Shown here: positions 8,814 to 17,777 of the stretch, piece by piece
How positions within the stretch are numbered: the stretch's first letter is position 1
Layout of the letters: each line of letters starts with the position of its first letter
Assembly (NCBI RefSeq): GCF_900115205.1
Contig: NZ_FOYQ01000001.1
Span: forward strand, 396,450 to 460,449
Direction: 5' to 3'
Source: Robiginitalea myxolifaciens
GTDB lineage: Bacteria; Bacteroidota; Bacteroidia; Flavobacteriales; Flavobacteriaceae
DNA length: 64,000 nt
The notes under the pieces: generated by a model
Databases searched by the model: none
What the model was told of the DNA's origin: nothing
What the model saw: the letters and a program-made list of their open reading frames with translations, nothing else
Program-made: the position numbers and the translations under genes

Positions 8814-10673
8814 ATGTCTTATTGTATGTTGCACTCTGCCCAACAGGACATCATAAGTTACACCATTCGGCAATTACCGAATCCTACCCTGTTTCTGAAT
8901 AAGAATCTGGAGGTAGTCTATGCATCGGATTCTCTGATCGAAGCCTTTGACTTAAAAAAGCGCAAAGTGGTGGGGCAGTCGATCCTTGATTTAGCCCCCA
9001 ATGCACCTAAGCAATGGCTCGAAGTCCTGGGGAACTGCCTCAACGGTGTGCAGGGTCAGAAAGGTATCGATCGATTTATTGGTTCGAATCGGGAAGTCTT
9101 CTGGTTTGAGTATATCAATAATCCCTGGTATGATGCCGATGAAAACATCATCGGTATCCTGATTCAGGTTACCGATATCACAGAACGGGTCAATATCGAA
9201 CTAGAGCACGAGAAAACACAATTGCTTCTTAAATCCAAGTCGGAAATTGCCCGTATCGGTAGCTGGGAATACGATGCAATCAACGACAAATTACATTGGA
9301 GCGAGATGACCAGGCTCATCCATGAAGTTCCGGAAGACTTCGAGCCCGACATTGCCAAAGCCGTGGAATTCTACAAGGAGGGGTATTCGCGTAATACCAT
9401 CTCCCTGGCCGTACACAAAGCCATAGAAAACGGGAAGCCCTGGATTGAAAAGCTTCAATTAATTACCGCCAAAGGGAACGAAGTGTGGGTATTGGCCGCC
9501 GGAAAACCCTTATATAAAAATGGACAATACATCGGGCTACTCGGCACCTTTCAGGACATTACCCAACACAGTCTCTCCGAGCAAAAAACCAAAGAGAGTG
9601 AGCGGCTCCTGCGCACCGTGGTAGACAGCCTGCCCCTGAATGTTTACATCAAGGATCTGGAATCCAGAAAAATCCTGGTCAATCGTTCCGAAATGGAATA
9701 TTTAGGAGCGAAAAATGCCGAGGAAGTTCTCGGTAAAACTGACGAAGAATTCATGTCCGATACTTCGGCCCGAATGTCGCGGGAAGAGGACCTGCGCATC
9801 CTGACCCATGGAAAAAAATTCCTGAATCAGGAAACCATAGCGGTGAGCAAGGATGGGACACATACCCATTTTCTCACTTCCAAAATCCCACTCCGCGATG
9901 CTGAAGACGAAATCTACGGCTTGCTGGGTATTAGCCTGGATATTACCGAACTGAAACAAAAAGAACAGGAACTGCGGGAACTTATCGATGTAACCTCGCA
10001 GCAAAACCGGCAGTTATTGAATTTCGCGCATATCGTGTCTCACAACCTGCGTTCCCACGCTTCCAATTTCTCCATGCTGCTCGACCTTATGGATCATGAG
10101 ACCGATCCCCAGGAATTATCGAGAATTGAAAGTTTGCTCAATGATGCCTCCGAAAATCTCATGGAAACCCTGGAGAACCTCAATGAGGTAGTGACCATCA
10201 ATTCCGGGCAGCCCGCGGACTCGGTAAAGACCGTAAAACTCTCCCAGGCCTTGAGCAGGGTGCGAAGCAGCCTCGAAGGTTTAATTAAGGACAGCGGGGC
10301 ACAAATCATTGACGCCATAGATCCCGGGATGACCGTCCAGGGGGTCCCGGCCTACATCGAAAGTATTCTGACCAATTTGCTGAGCAACGCCATTAAATAT
10401 AAACACCCCGATCGCCAACCCGTAATTCGGGTTATAGGTAGTCGTGAAAACGGTAAAACAGTACTCTCCGTAGCGGACAATGGACAGGGCATTAATTTGG
10501 AACGGTACGGGGAGAAACTGTTTGGCATGTATAAAACCTTCCACCAACATCCCGATGCCCGCGGCATTGGATTGTACATCACAAAAAATCAGGTGGAGGC
10601 GATGAACGCGCAGATCATGGCATGCAGTGAAGTTGGTGAGGGGACTACTTTTAAAATTTATTTCAGTGCATAA
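8814..10673 (+). CDS. Multi-PAS sensor histidine kinase
   Basis: 619 residues with no signal peptide or membrane span, so a soluble sensor. Three PAS-type segments are read at about 15-125, 140-255 and 260-385, each followed by DITE/QDIT-type linkers typical of PAS-PAC. The H-box is IVSHNLRSH with His410, an HisKA-like variant common in Bacteroidota PAS kinases. An HATPase domain follows with NAIKYK, VADNGQGI and GIGLYITK. It probably passes phosphate to the overlapping receiver protein just downstream. Start choice: ATG 8814 or 8826; the -7 box ending at 8807 leaves almost no leader for 8814. The ligand or cofactor of the PAS domains cannot be told. Confidence 0.9.
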   Translation: MSYCMLHSAQQDIISYTIRQLPNPTLFLNKNLEVVYASDSLIEAFDLKKRKVVGQSILDLAPNAPKQWLEVLGNCLNGVQGQKGIDRFIGSNREVFWFEYINNPWYDADENIIGILIQVTDITERVNIELEHEKTQLLLKSKSEIARIGSWEYDAINDKLHWSEMTRLIHEVPEDFEPDIAKAVEFYKEGYSRNTISLAVHKAIENGKPWIEKLQLITAKGNEVWVLAAGKPLYKNGQYIGLLGTFQDITQHSLSEQKTKESERLLRTVVDSLPLNVYIKDLESRKILVNRSEMEYLGAKNAEEVLGKTDEEFMSDTSARMSREEDLRILTHGKKFLNQETIAVSKDGTHTHFLTSKIPLRDAEDEIYGLLGISLDITELKQKEQELRELIDVTSQQNRQLLNFAHIVSHNLRSHASNFSMLLDLMDHETDPQELSRIESLLNDASENLMETLENLNEVVTINSGQPADSVKTVKLSQALSRVRSSLEGLIKDSGAQIIDAIDPGMTVQGVPAYIESILTNLLSNAIKYKHPDRQPVIRVIGSRENGKTVLSVADNGQGINLERYGEKLFGMYKTFHQHPDARGIGLYITKNQVEAMNAQIMACSEVGEGTTFKIYFSA

Positions 10674-11073
10674 TAAGGACTTACTTTGGATCATCGACGA
10701 TGACCCTATCCTGGTATACGGTATTAAAAAGATGCTTTTATCGGAATTTCCCGAGATGAATATTGAGACTTTCCCAAATGGACAGGAAGCTATCGATGCC
10801 TTTCACGAAGCCCTTTCGGGTAAGCAATCCCTTCCCGACCTGCTGCTTCTTGACCTGAATATGCCGATCATGGATGGTTGGCAATTCCTGGAGGAGTTAC
10901 TGCCTTTGCGCCCGGCCAAGCGACTTAAAATTGATATCCTGACCTCCTCTATAGATCCCGCTGATATGCAGCGCTTTGATCGGATCCAAAAGAAAATATA
11001 CCACCAGCTCAGCTACCAGAATAAGCCCATGACCAGGGAATCCCTGGTCCGGATGATCGCCGGTACACAGTAA
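10666..11073 (+). CDS. Single-domain response regulator (receiver only)
   Basis: About 135 residues forming a lone REC domain: acidic pocket IIDDD (residues 9-13), phospho-acceptor Asp63 in LLLLDLNMPIMDGW, switch Ser/Thr in LTSS, and the conserved Lys in YQNKP. There is no output domain, as in CheY/Rcp1-like proteins that act by protein contact. I choose the GTG start at 10666, which overlaps the kinase stop by 8 bases; an earlier GTG at 10627 would add 13 residues coded inside the kinase. The overlap points to translational coupling and a cognate pair. Confidence 0.88.
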   Translation: MHNKDLLWIIDDDPILVYGIKKMLLSEFPEMNIETFPNGQEAIDAFHEALSGKQSLPDLLLLDLNMPIMDGWQFLEELLPLRPAKRLKIDILTSSIDPADMQRFDRIQKKIYHQLSYQNKPMTRESLVRMIAGTQ

Positions 11074-11094
11074 TTATTTCAAAGTGCCTTTTCA

Positions 11095-11102
11095 TACCTT
11101 TG
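11095..11102 (+). promoter_or_regulatory. -7 promoter box for the M14 lipoprotein gene
   Basis: TACCTTTG, an exact TAnnTTTG, 18 bases before the ATG at 11121. No TTTG at the -33 distance. Confidence 0.5.
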
Positions 11103-11120
11103 CTCAAATTTTAGCGAAGG

Positions 11121-12872
11121 ATGAAGCGTTTGATCAGCACCCTGGCCTGCTGTTTGTTACTCCTCTCAGCCTGTGAGGAAAAAGGGCAAAACGAAGCCAA
11201 AGATTTCCCTACTCCTTTTGAATTGGGCAATGGAAACCAAACGGCGACCTATTCCGAAGTGCTCGAATTTTACATGAGCCTTGCCCGGGAATTCCCAAGC
11301 ATCCACTTGCAAACCCTCGGGGAAACCGACAGTGGAGAACCCTTACACCTGGTCACCTATAATCCTGAGGCCGACTTCAATTTCCAGCGGCTCGCTCAAG
11401 ACAAGACAATCCTGCTTATCCTCAACGGCATCCATCCCGGCGAAAGCGATGGAATCGATGCCAGCATGGCTTTCTTCCGAGATCTCGCCATCGGGGAGGT
11501 CAGTATCCCCGATAATCTGGTGGTTACGGCTATCGCCGTGTACAATGTTGGGGGCGCCCTGAATCGAAACAGCGGGACCCGGGCCAATCAGAATGGGCCG
11601 GAAAGCCATGGATTTCGCGGGAATGCGCGGAATTACGATTTGAACAGGGATTTTGTAAAAATGGATACCCGAAATGCCCGTTCCTTTACAGAGATTTTTC
11701 ATCTGGTAAGCCCGGACTTTTTTATCGATACCCACGTCAGTAATGGCGCAGACTATGTTTACACCCTTACGCATCTCTTTACCCAGGCCGATAAGCTAGG
11801 GGGTTCCCTGGGTGATTTTCAGGAAACGATAATCCGAAAGCAACTCGAAGACAGCCTTCAAGCCCGGTCCTGGCCGATTACTCCCTATGTCAATGTATTC
11901 AACCGTCCGCCAGATGCCGGATTTTCGCAGTTTATGGATTATCCACGCTATTCCACAGGCTTTACTGCCCTATGGAATACCCCGGGTTTGATGGTGGAAA
12001 CCCATATGCTTAAACCATATCCGGATCGGGTCGAGGGCACTTATATCCTGTTGGAAGAGCTCGCGGGGATCGTTGGCACAAATGGCAATCAACTAAAGAC
12101 GGTCCGTTCCCAAACTTCAGATTCCCTGAAAACCATTACCCACTATCCGATCAAATGGGCTATTGACAGTACGCAGGTGAGCCTGCTCAATTTTCAGGGT
12201 TATGAGGCAGATACGGTAATTAGTGAAATTTCTGGTCTCCCCCGCCTGTCTTACGATCGCAACAGACCCTTTGTCCGGGAAGTTCCTTATTACAATTCCT
12301 TTAAAAGTGCAGACTCAGTGCTGATCCCGGAAGCATACATCCTCCCAAAACAATGGCAGGAAGTGCGCAATCGACTCGATCAAAATAAAATTAGTTACCA
12401 GCTCCTGGAGCAGGACACTGTTTTAGAGGTTACCCGTTATCGCATCAGCGGGTATCAATCTACCTCCCGACCCTATGAAGGACATTACCTCCACTACAAT
12501 ACGACCACTGAGTCCCGAAAGGATTCCGTGGCTTTGCGGTCAGGAGACCTCTGGATTCCCACAGACCAGCCCGGATTGAGGTACCTATTGGAAACGCTGG
12601 AACCCATGGGCACAGATTCCTTCTTCAACTGGAACTTTTTCGATACCGTATTGCAACAGAAAGAGGGATTTTCCCCCTACGTATTCGAAGATACTGCGGC
12701 AGCATTAGTAGCCGCTGATCCAAACCTGAGAAGCGCCCTCGATTCAGCCAAAGCTCAGGATCCAACCCTGGCGGAGAGCGGCTACCGACAGTTAGATTGG
12801 ATATTCAAACGCAGTCGACATTACGAAGCTGCACACATGAGTTATCCGGTCTATCGTGTAGAAAAGAAATAA
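11121..12872 (+). CDS. M14 zinc carboxypeptidase-like lipoprotein
   Basis: 583 residues. A lipoprotein signal peptide ends with LLLSAC (lipid-modified Cys18), so the mature protein is anchored in an envelope membrane. The M14 domain spans roughly 45-300, with zinc ligands His105 and Glu108 in HPGESDG and the third His in FIDTHVSN. NRDFVKMDTRNAR gives the substrate-carboxylate Arg region, and the general-base Glu is probably in LMVETHMLK. A 280-residue C-terminal region without a recognised domain follows. M14 enzymes remove C-terminal residues from peptides or cut murein peptides; substrate is open here. It converges on the NUDIX gene after 14 bases. Confidence 0.87.
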   Translation: MKRLISTLACCLLLLSACEEKGQNEAKDFPTPFELGNGNQTATYSEVLEFYMSLAREFPSIHLQTLGETDSGEPLHLVTYNPEADFNFQRLAQDKTILLILNGIHPGESDGIDASMAFFRDLAIGEVSIPDNLVVTAIAVYNVGGALNRNSGTRANQNGPESHGFRGNARNYDLNRDFVKMDTRNARSFTEIFHLVSPDFFIDTHVSNGADYVYTLTHLFTQADKLGGSLGDFQETIIRKQLEDSLQARSWPITPYVNVFNRPPDAGFSQFMDYPRYSTGFTALWNTPGLMVETHMLKPYPDRVEGTYILLEELAGIVGTNGNQLKTVRSQTSDSLKTITHYPIKWAIDSTQVSLLNFQGYEADTVISEISGLPRLSYDRNRPFVREVPYYNSFKSADSVLIPEAYILPKQWQEVRNRLDQNKISYQLLEQDTVLEVTRYRISGYQSTSRPYEGHYLHYNTTTESRKDSVALRSGDLWIPTDQPGLRYLLETLEPMGTDSFFNWNFFDTVLQQKEGFSPYVFEDTAAALVAADPNLRSALDSAKAQDPTLAESGYRQLDWIFKRSRHYEAAHMSYPVYRVEKK

Positions 12873-12886
12873 CCCAAACAGCGCTG

Positions 12887-13501
12887 CTACTGATCTGAAT
12901 TGAGCAGGTCCCGCTTGGGTTCGAAGAGGATTTTGATATTGATATAGGATTGTTCCAGGGCCTTTTGAATTTTGCGCGGACCTTTCCACTTAACTTTTAC
13001 AATTCCCTCCTTCTTTTGTCCTTTGAGTTTACCGTCGTAGTTGGTAGTCATGGCATACCAATGGACTTCTTTTAAGCGGAATTCTCCGTTGCGTTTAAAA
13101 ACGTGATAGGTGGTTCGCAGGAAGTTCTCGATTTTCAGCTTTTTTACCCCCGTTTCTTCTTCTACCTCCCGAATAGCGCACTCTTCAAGGGTTTCCTTTT
13201 TCTTGATAACCCCCTTCGGAAGGTCCCATTTTTCATTGCGATAGATAAAAAGCACCTTGCCCTCGGGGTTGGTTACCACACCACCTGCAGCAATAACTTT
13301 GGGGATAGTCTCGGAAAATTTATTGAGGATTTCCTCCAGATTGGGGTGATAGATATAGGCCTTTGTCAGTTTTCCTTTCCGGAGGCCCTGAACCGCCTTG
13401 AGGACAGATTCCTCGTTCATCATGAAGTATTCCCCGTCCGTGACTTCGACGATCTTATCGGTCAGGATCAGCGGGCGTTCATTGACAAAAACTTCATACA
13501 T
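12887..13501 (-). CDS. NUDIX hydrolase with N-terminal extension
   Basis: 204 residues. A 65-residue N-terminal part of unknown function (MYEVFVNERPLILT) is followed by a NUDIX domain with a complete Nudix box, Gly97-x5-Glu103-x7-REVEEETG ending at 118. These enzymes hydrolyse nucleoside diphosphates linked to another group X, using Mg2+. The exact substrate is not readable from the box. The gene starts only 7 bases from the divergent pyrE start, so each promoter must lie within the other gene's 5' codons. This NUDIX-pyrE neighbourhood is seen widely in Flavobacteriia. Confidence 0.88.
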   Translation of the reverse strand: MYEVFVNERPLILTDKIVEVTDGEYFMMNEESVLKAVQGLRKGKLTKAYIYHPNLEEILNKFSETIPKVIAAGGVVTNPEGKVLFIYRNEKWDLPKGVIKKKETLEECAIREVEEETGVKKLKIENFLRTTYHVFKRNGEFRLKEVHWYAMTTNYDGKLKGQKKEGIVKVKWKGPRKIQKALEQSYINIKILFEPKRDLLNSDQ

Positions 13502-13508
13502 TTACCAC

Positions 13509-14150
13509 ATGATTTTAGACGATGAAACCGCGCGAATCACAGCGTCGGTATTGCTGCAAATAAATGCAATAAAATTAAAACCCGAAAATCCATTTACCTG
13601 GGCTTCCGGTTGGCAATCTCCCATCTATTGCGATAACAGGATACTACTCTCCTACCCCGAGCACCGAAAGTTCGTTGCCGAGGCACTGGCACATCAAACC
13701 GAGGCCCTGTACGGCACCCCGGATCTGATCGTCGGTGTAGCCACAGGAGCCATAGGTGTAGGCCTTCTTACCGCTGAAATACTGGGAGTACCTTTTGCTT
13801 ACGTAAGGCCCAAGCCCAAAGAGCACGGGAGGCAAAATCAAATTGAAGGCCGGGCAGAAGCGGGACAACGTACAGTCGTTATCGAAGACCTGATCAGCAC
13901 AGGGATGAGCAGCCTGCGTGCCATAGACGCCCTGCGCGCTGCAGATTTGGATGTCAGGGGTATGCTGGGAATATTCACCTACGGATTCGACAAAAGCGTG
14001 CAGGCATTCAAAGATGCAAATCTACAGGTGCACACCCTCAGTAATTACGACCATCTGATTGCCATGGCCGAATCGCGCGGGTATATAAAAAGCGAACAAC
14101 TAAGAACCTTACGGGATTGGCGTACATCCCCACAAACATGGAAGCCCTGA
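13509..14150 (+). CDS. pyrE: Orotate phosphoribosyltransferase
   Basis: Makes orotidine 5'-phosphate from orotate and PRPP in pyrimidine synthesis. 213 residues is the usual length. The PRPP-binding motif VVIEDLISTGMSS and the PKEHGRQNQIEG catalytic loop are present, and the N-terminal KLKPENPFTWASGWQSPIYCDNR is typical. The ATG at 13509 is chosen because a longer reading would run back into the divergent NUDIX gene. The next gene begins one base after the stop, so the two share a message. Confidence 0.96.
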   Translation: MILDDETARITASVLLQINAIKLKPENPFTWASGWQSPIYCDNRILLSYPEHRKFVAEALAHQTEALYGTPDLIVGVATGAIGVGLLTAEILGVPFAYVRPKPKEHGRQNQIEGRAEAGQRTVVIEDLISTGMSSLRAIDALRAADLDVRGMLGIFTYGFDKSVQAFKDANLQVHTLSNYDHLIAMAESRGYIKSEQLRTLRDWRTSPQTWKP

Positions 14151-14151
14151 T

Positions 14152-14544
14152 ATGCATATAGAAGCCCCAACAGCCCAGGTGGCCAAGAGCCAAAAGGACA
14201 CTTTTGAATACCTGTCCGATTTGCGGAATTTTGAAAACCTGATGCCTGAAAGTATCCAGACATTTGAAATTTTGGACGAAGATACCTTCCGCTTTGCCCT
14301 GAAAGGCATGCCGGAAATTGTATTGAAAAAGAAGTCTGCAACCCCGCATGAGCAATTAGAGCTCGGTGCCGCCAGCGGTAAACTTCCCTTCACCCTAACG
14401 GCGAATATCCGGGAAACCGGTCCGGAGCAGAGTGAGGTTGATCTGGTTTTTCAGGGAGAATTCAACGCCATGATGGCGATGATGGTAAAAGGACCGATTA
14501 CAAACTTTATCGGTACCCTGAGCACCAACCTGGCGCAGCAGTAA
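14152..14544 (+). CDS. SRPBCC (START-like) family protein
   Basis: 130 residues, one base after pyrE. The pattern of an N-terminal strand, a helix with TFEYLSDLRNFENLMP, and a long C-terminal helix (MMVKGPITNFIGTLSTNLAQ) matches the SRPBCC/CoxG-like lipid- or ligand-binding fold. No catalytic motif is visible. Pairing with pyrE suggests co-expression but does not show a role in pyrimidine metabolism. A 7-bp hairpin behind the stop (14550-14567) may end the transcript. Confidence 0.7.
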   Translation: MHIEAPTAQVAKSQKDTFEYLSDLRNFENLMPESIQTFEILDEDTFRFALKGMPEIVLKKKSATPHEQLELGAASGKLPFTLTANIRETGPEQSEVDLVFQGEFNAMMAMMVKGPITNFIGTLSTNLAQQ

Positions 14545-14549
14545 ACCGG

Positions 14550-14567
14550 AGGGGGTCTCAACCCCCT
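14550..14567. terminator. Convergent hairpin between SRPBCC gene and birA
   Basis: AGGGGGT and ACCCCCT form a perfect 7-bp stem with a CTCA loop, sitting on the last bases of birA and just after the SRPBCC stop. There is no U-tract, so termination strength is uncertain; the position between convergent genes fits a shared end. Confidence 0.45.
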
Positions 14568-15294
14568 AGTAGCGAAATTTGATCTCCTTCATACCGAAGG
14601 ATTCCTCCCGGCCATCCTCCATTTTCAGCAGCAATCGCCCCTCGCGATCTACACCGGTTATCTGGCCGGTAAGGATTTCGTCACCTATCTGGAAAGAACC
14701 GGTTTGCCCGTATCCAAATAAGTTCTTCAAGTAAGCTTGTCGTAATTCTCGGGTACTTGTGTTTTCCTCTTGCGCAAAGATTGTCGTGAGACTTGCATAC
14801 AGCCTAAGGAAGACATCGTCCAGGTCATAAACGGTGCCTGTAGTACTTAAAAGGGATCCCGCCTGGGGTAGTCCCGGGAATTCCTCCTGGTTTACATTCA
14901 AACCAATCCCGATAATACTGTACAGGATACGGTTGCCTGTCAGGCTATTTTCCGGGAGTATGCCGCATATTTTATGCCTGCCTGACAAGATGTCGTTTGG
15001 CCATTTGATACTTAATGCGGGAATATTCAGGGTGCTTAAGGCCTTAATAAGTGCATTGGACACTGACATATTGATCCGAAAATGATCGGTAGCCTCCAGC
15101 GCTTTAAACCTCTTTAATATGCTGAATGTCATGTTTTTACCTTTGTCCGTAGTCCACGTGGCACCCCGTTGGCCTTTTCCCTGGGTTTGCTCCAGTGCCC
15201 AGACCACCGTTAAATCTGGGAGGGTATCCTGTTGCAACCTTCGCCGAAGCTCTGCGTTGGTGGAATCGATGGCACTGAGTTTGATAAGGTTCAT
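14566..15294 (-). CDS. birA: Biotin--[acetyl-CoA-carboxylase] ligase
   Basis: Activates biotin to biotinyl-AMP and attaches it to the carrier-protein lysine of carboxylases. 242 residues cover only the catalytic and small C-terminal domains; there is no N-terminal helix-turn-helix, so it does not act as the DNA-binding repressor seen in E. coli BirA. The glycine-rich biotin/ATP loop GKGQRGATW and the KWPNDI motif with the catalytic Lys are visible. It is divergent from rsfS with an 88-base spacer, an arrangement frequent in flavobacteria. Confidence 0.94.
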   Translation of the reverse strand: MNLIKLSAIDSTNAELRRRLQQDTLPDLTVVWALEQTQGKGQRGATWTTDKGKNMTFSILKRFKALEATDHFRINMSVSNALIKALSTLNIPALSIKWPNDILSGRHKICGILPENSLTGNRILYSIIGIGLNVNQEEFPGLPQAGSLLSTTGTVYDLDDVFLRLYASLTTIFAQEENTSTRELRQAYLKNLFGYGQTGSFQIGDEILTGQITGVDREGRLLLKMEDGREESFGMKEIKFRY

Positions 15295-15355
15295 TGGCCG
15301 CTTTAAAGATGATAAGTCAATGTTAAAGAGCAGGTCTTAAAAAACAAAAAAATAA

Positions 15356-15363
15356 TAACTTTG
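15356..15363 (+). promoter_or_regulatory. -7 promoter box for rsfS-ftsH operon
   Basis: TAACTTTG, an exact TAnnTTTG, 19 bases before the rsfS ATG. It would drive the rsfS-ftsH-LUD-cdsA-psd-ACBP series. No good -33 box. Confidence 0.5.
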
Positions 15364-15382
15364 TACAAACTAAAACGATTGG

Positions 15383-15760
15383 ATGCAGAAACGGAAAGCT
15401 GGCGCAGATGAGCTGATAGCCTTGATTATAGAAGGAATTGAAGAGGTAAAAGGGCTGGATATTAATTTACTCGACCTGCGGGCGATAGACAACACGGTTT
15501 GCGACTACTTCGTAATATGTAGCGGCACCTCCAATACCCACGTCAACGCAATCGTGAATTCCGTACAAAAAATCGTTAGTAAAGCTGCTCAGGACAAACC
15601 TTGGCATGTAGAGGGTTCTGACAATGCCGAATGGGTATTGATGGACTACGTAAACGTCGTAGTTCACGTTTTCCAGAAACAGGCCAGAGAGTACTACGAT
15701 ATCGAGGGACTTTGGGGAGACGCCAAAGTAACCCTGGTCGAGAGCAGCTATAATTCTTAA
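15383..15760 (+). CDS. rsfS: Ribosomal silencing factor RsfS
   Basis: Binds the 50S subunit (protein uL14) and blocks 30S joining in starvation. 125 residues is normal for the DUF143/Iojap family. Typical segments: VKGLDINLLDLR, CDYFVICSGTSNTHV, and the C-terminal NAEWVLMDYVNVVVHVF and REYYDIEGLWGDA. It heads an operon: ftsH begins three bases after its stop. Confidence 0.95.
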   Translation: MQKRKAGADELIALIIEGIEEVKGLDINLLDLRAIDNTVCDYFVICSGTSNTHVNAIVNSVQKIVSKAAQDKPWHVEGSDNAEWVLMDYVNVVVHVFQKQAREYYDIEGLWGDAKVTLVESSYNS

Positions 15761-15763
15761 CCC

Positions 15764-17767
15764 ATGGCAAAAGACAATAAATCCCCTCAAAATAAATCTA
15801 GATTCAGCTCCTGGTGGATCTACGGGCTTATACTGGTATTCCTGCTTGGATTCCAGTTTTTGGGCAACAGCAGCCTGTCTCCAAGTAGTAAGACCACTAC
15901 TTCAGAGCTCCAGGAATTTCTGCGTAATGGCGATATCGATAAGATCTTGATCATTACCAATACCCGGCAAGCCAAAGTTTTCCTCACCGATGAGGCCTTG
16001 CGAAAAACGGTTCACGAAGACGTTGTAGACCAGCCTTTCTCCCTTTCCACTGGGAATGTTCCGCATTACGTCCTGGACTACGGAGATCTGCAGAATTTCG
16101 AGAACGACATCAAAAAAATCAAACAGGAAAACAACCTGGATACGGTAGTGGATTATACTACGGAATCCAGCCTGTTCAGCGATCTGCTCATAGGAATGCT
16201 TCCGTTTGTAATCATCATTGCCATCTGGATCTACCTGATGCGCAGGATGTCGGGAGGTGCAGGAGGCGGTGCAGGAGGCCAAATATTTAATATCGGCAAA
16301 TCCAAAGCCAAGCTCTTTGATGAGAAAACCGATACCCGTACTTCATTTAAAGATGTCGCCGGGTTGGAAGGAGCTAAAGAAGAGGTAGAGGAAATTGTGG
16401 AGTTCCTCAAGAATCCGGATAAGTATACCTCCCTCGGAGGAAAGATTCCTAAAGGGGCACTGCTCGTAGGACCTCCCGGAACAGGAAAAACCCTTTTGGC
16501 CAAGGCGGTGGCTGGAGAAGCCAAAGTACCTTTCTTTTCACTGTCCGGTTCGGACTTTGTGGAAATGTTTGTAGGGGTTGGGGCTTCCCGGGTACGCGAT
16601 TTGTTCAAGCAGGCGAAGGACAAGTCCCCTTCAATCATCTTCATCGATGAGATTGACGCCATTGGGCGGGCAAGGGGTAAAAACAACTTCACCGGATCTA
16701 ACGACGAGCGTGAAAACACCCTGAACCAGCTCCTGACAGAAATGGACGGATTCGGGACCAATACCAATGTGATTGTACTGGCCGCGACAAACCGTGCCGA
16801 TGTACTGGATAAAGCCCTGATGCGGGCCGGTCGATTTGACCGCCAGATCTATGTGGATCTGCCCGATATCCGCGAGCGTAAGGAAATCTTTGAGGTTCAC
16901 CTGCGCCCAATCAAAACAGCCGAAACCCTGGACCTGGATTTCCTTGCACGACAAACTCCGGGATTCTCCGGGGCCGATATCGCCAACGTCTGTAACGAGG
17001 CGGCGCTTATTGCGGCGCGTAAGGAGAAGAAAGCGGTGAGCAAGCAGGATTTCCTCGATGCGGTAGATCGTATTGTCGGTGGTCTTGAAAAGAAAAACAA
17101 GATCATAACGCCGGAAGAGAAAAAGACCATTGCCTATCATGAGGCTGGCCACGCTACGGTAAGCTGGATGCTGGAGCACGCTGCTCCGCTGGTCAAGGTA
17201 ACTATAGTCCCAAGGGGCCAGTCCCTGGGTGCTGCCTGGTATCTGCCGGAAGAACGACTGTTGGTGCGACCTGAGCAGATGAAGGACGAAATGTGTGCCA
17301 CCCTGGGGGGAAGGGCTGCAGAGAAAGTCATCTTCAATAAGATATCGACAGGCGCCCTTTCCGATCTGGAAAAAGTGACCAAACAAGCCCGTGCGATGGT
17401 TACCATTTACGGCCTGAATGATACCATTGGAAACCTGACTTATTACGATTCTTCCGGACAGGACGCTTATGGCTTCAATAAACCGTACAGTGAAGACACG
17501 GCCCAGATTATTGACCGGGAAATATCCAAGATTATCGAGGAGCAATACGCCCGGGCCATCTCTGTACTAAAAGAGCACAAGGAAAAGCTTACGGAACTCG
17601 CCGAAAGACTTTTGGAGAAAGAAGTTATCTTTAAAGAAGACCTGGAAAAGATCTTTGGTAAGCGGCCTTTCGAAAGCCAGTTCGACACCCTGGGTCAGGA
17701 AACCCTTGAAAAGCCGGAAGAAGCCGCTTCTGAGGACTCAGAACAACCACTGGAACAAAAGAACTAA
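15764..17767 (+). CDS. ftsH: ATP-dependent zinc metalloprotease FtsH
   Basis: Membrane AAA+ protease that extracts and degrades membrane proteins and unstable regulators. 667 residues. Order: a first span (about 18-36), a periplasmic part, a second span (about 142-160) followed by a Gly-rich linker, an AAA domain with Walker A GPPGTGKT (236-243), Walker B FIDEIDAIG and the second-region-of-homology Arg (MRAGRFDRQ), and an M41 protease domain with HEAGH (459-463). The acidic C-terminal tail is ordinary. It sits between rsfS and a LUD-domain gene in one operon with phospholipid synthesis genes; in E. coli FtsH controls lipid A synthesis, so a membrane-balance link is plausible but unproven here. 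Confidence 0.97.
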   Translation: MAKDNKSPQNKSRFSSWWIYGLILVFLLGFQFLGNSSLSPSSKTTTSELQEFLRNGDIDKILIITNTRQAKVFLTDEALRKTVHEDVVDQPFSLSTGNVPHYVLDYGDLQNFENDIKKIKQENNLDTVVDYTTESSLFSDLLIGMLPFVIIIAIWIYLMRRMSGGAGGGAGGQIFNIGKSKAKLFDEKTDTRTSFKDVAGLEGAKEEVEEIVEFLKNPDKYTSLGGKIPKGALLVGPPGTGKTLLAKAVAGEAKVPFFSLSGSDFVEMFVGVGASRVRDLFKQAKDKSPSIIFIDEIDAIGRARGKNNFTGSNDERENTLNQLLTEMDGFGTNTNVIVLAATNRADVLDKALMRAGRFDRQIYVDLPDIRERKEIFEVHLRPIKTAETLDLDFLARQTPGFSGADIANVCNEAALIAARKEKKAVSKQDFLDAVDRIVGGLEKKNKIITPEEKKTIAYHEAGHATVSWMLEHAAPLVKVTIVPRGQSLGAAWYLPEERLLVRPEQMKDEMCATLGGRAAEKVIFNKISTGALSDLEKVTKQARAMVTIYGLNDTIGNLTYYDSSGQDAYGFNKPYSEDTAQIIDREISKIIEEQYARAISVLKEHKEKLTELAERLLEKEVIFKEDLEKIFGKRPFESQFDTLGQETLEKPEEAASEDSEQPLEQKN

Positions 17768-17777
17768 TCCGCCAAGT

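Noticed and set aside
16631..17545. 304-codon minus-strand frame opposite ftsH
   Set aside because: Mirror of a strongly conserved gene in the other frame; translation resembles no protein family.
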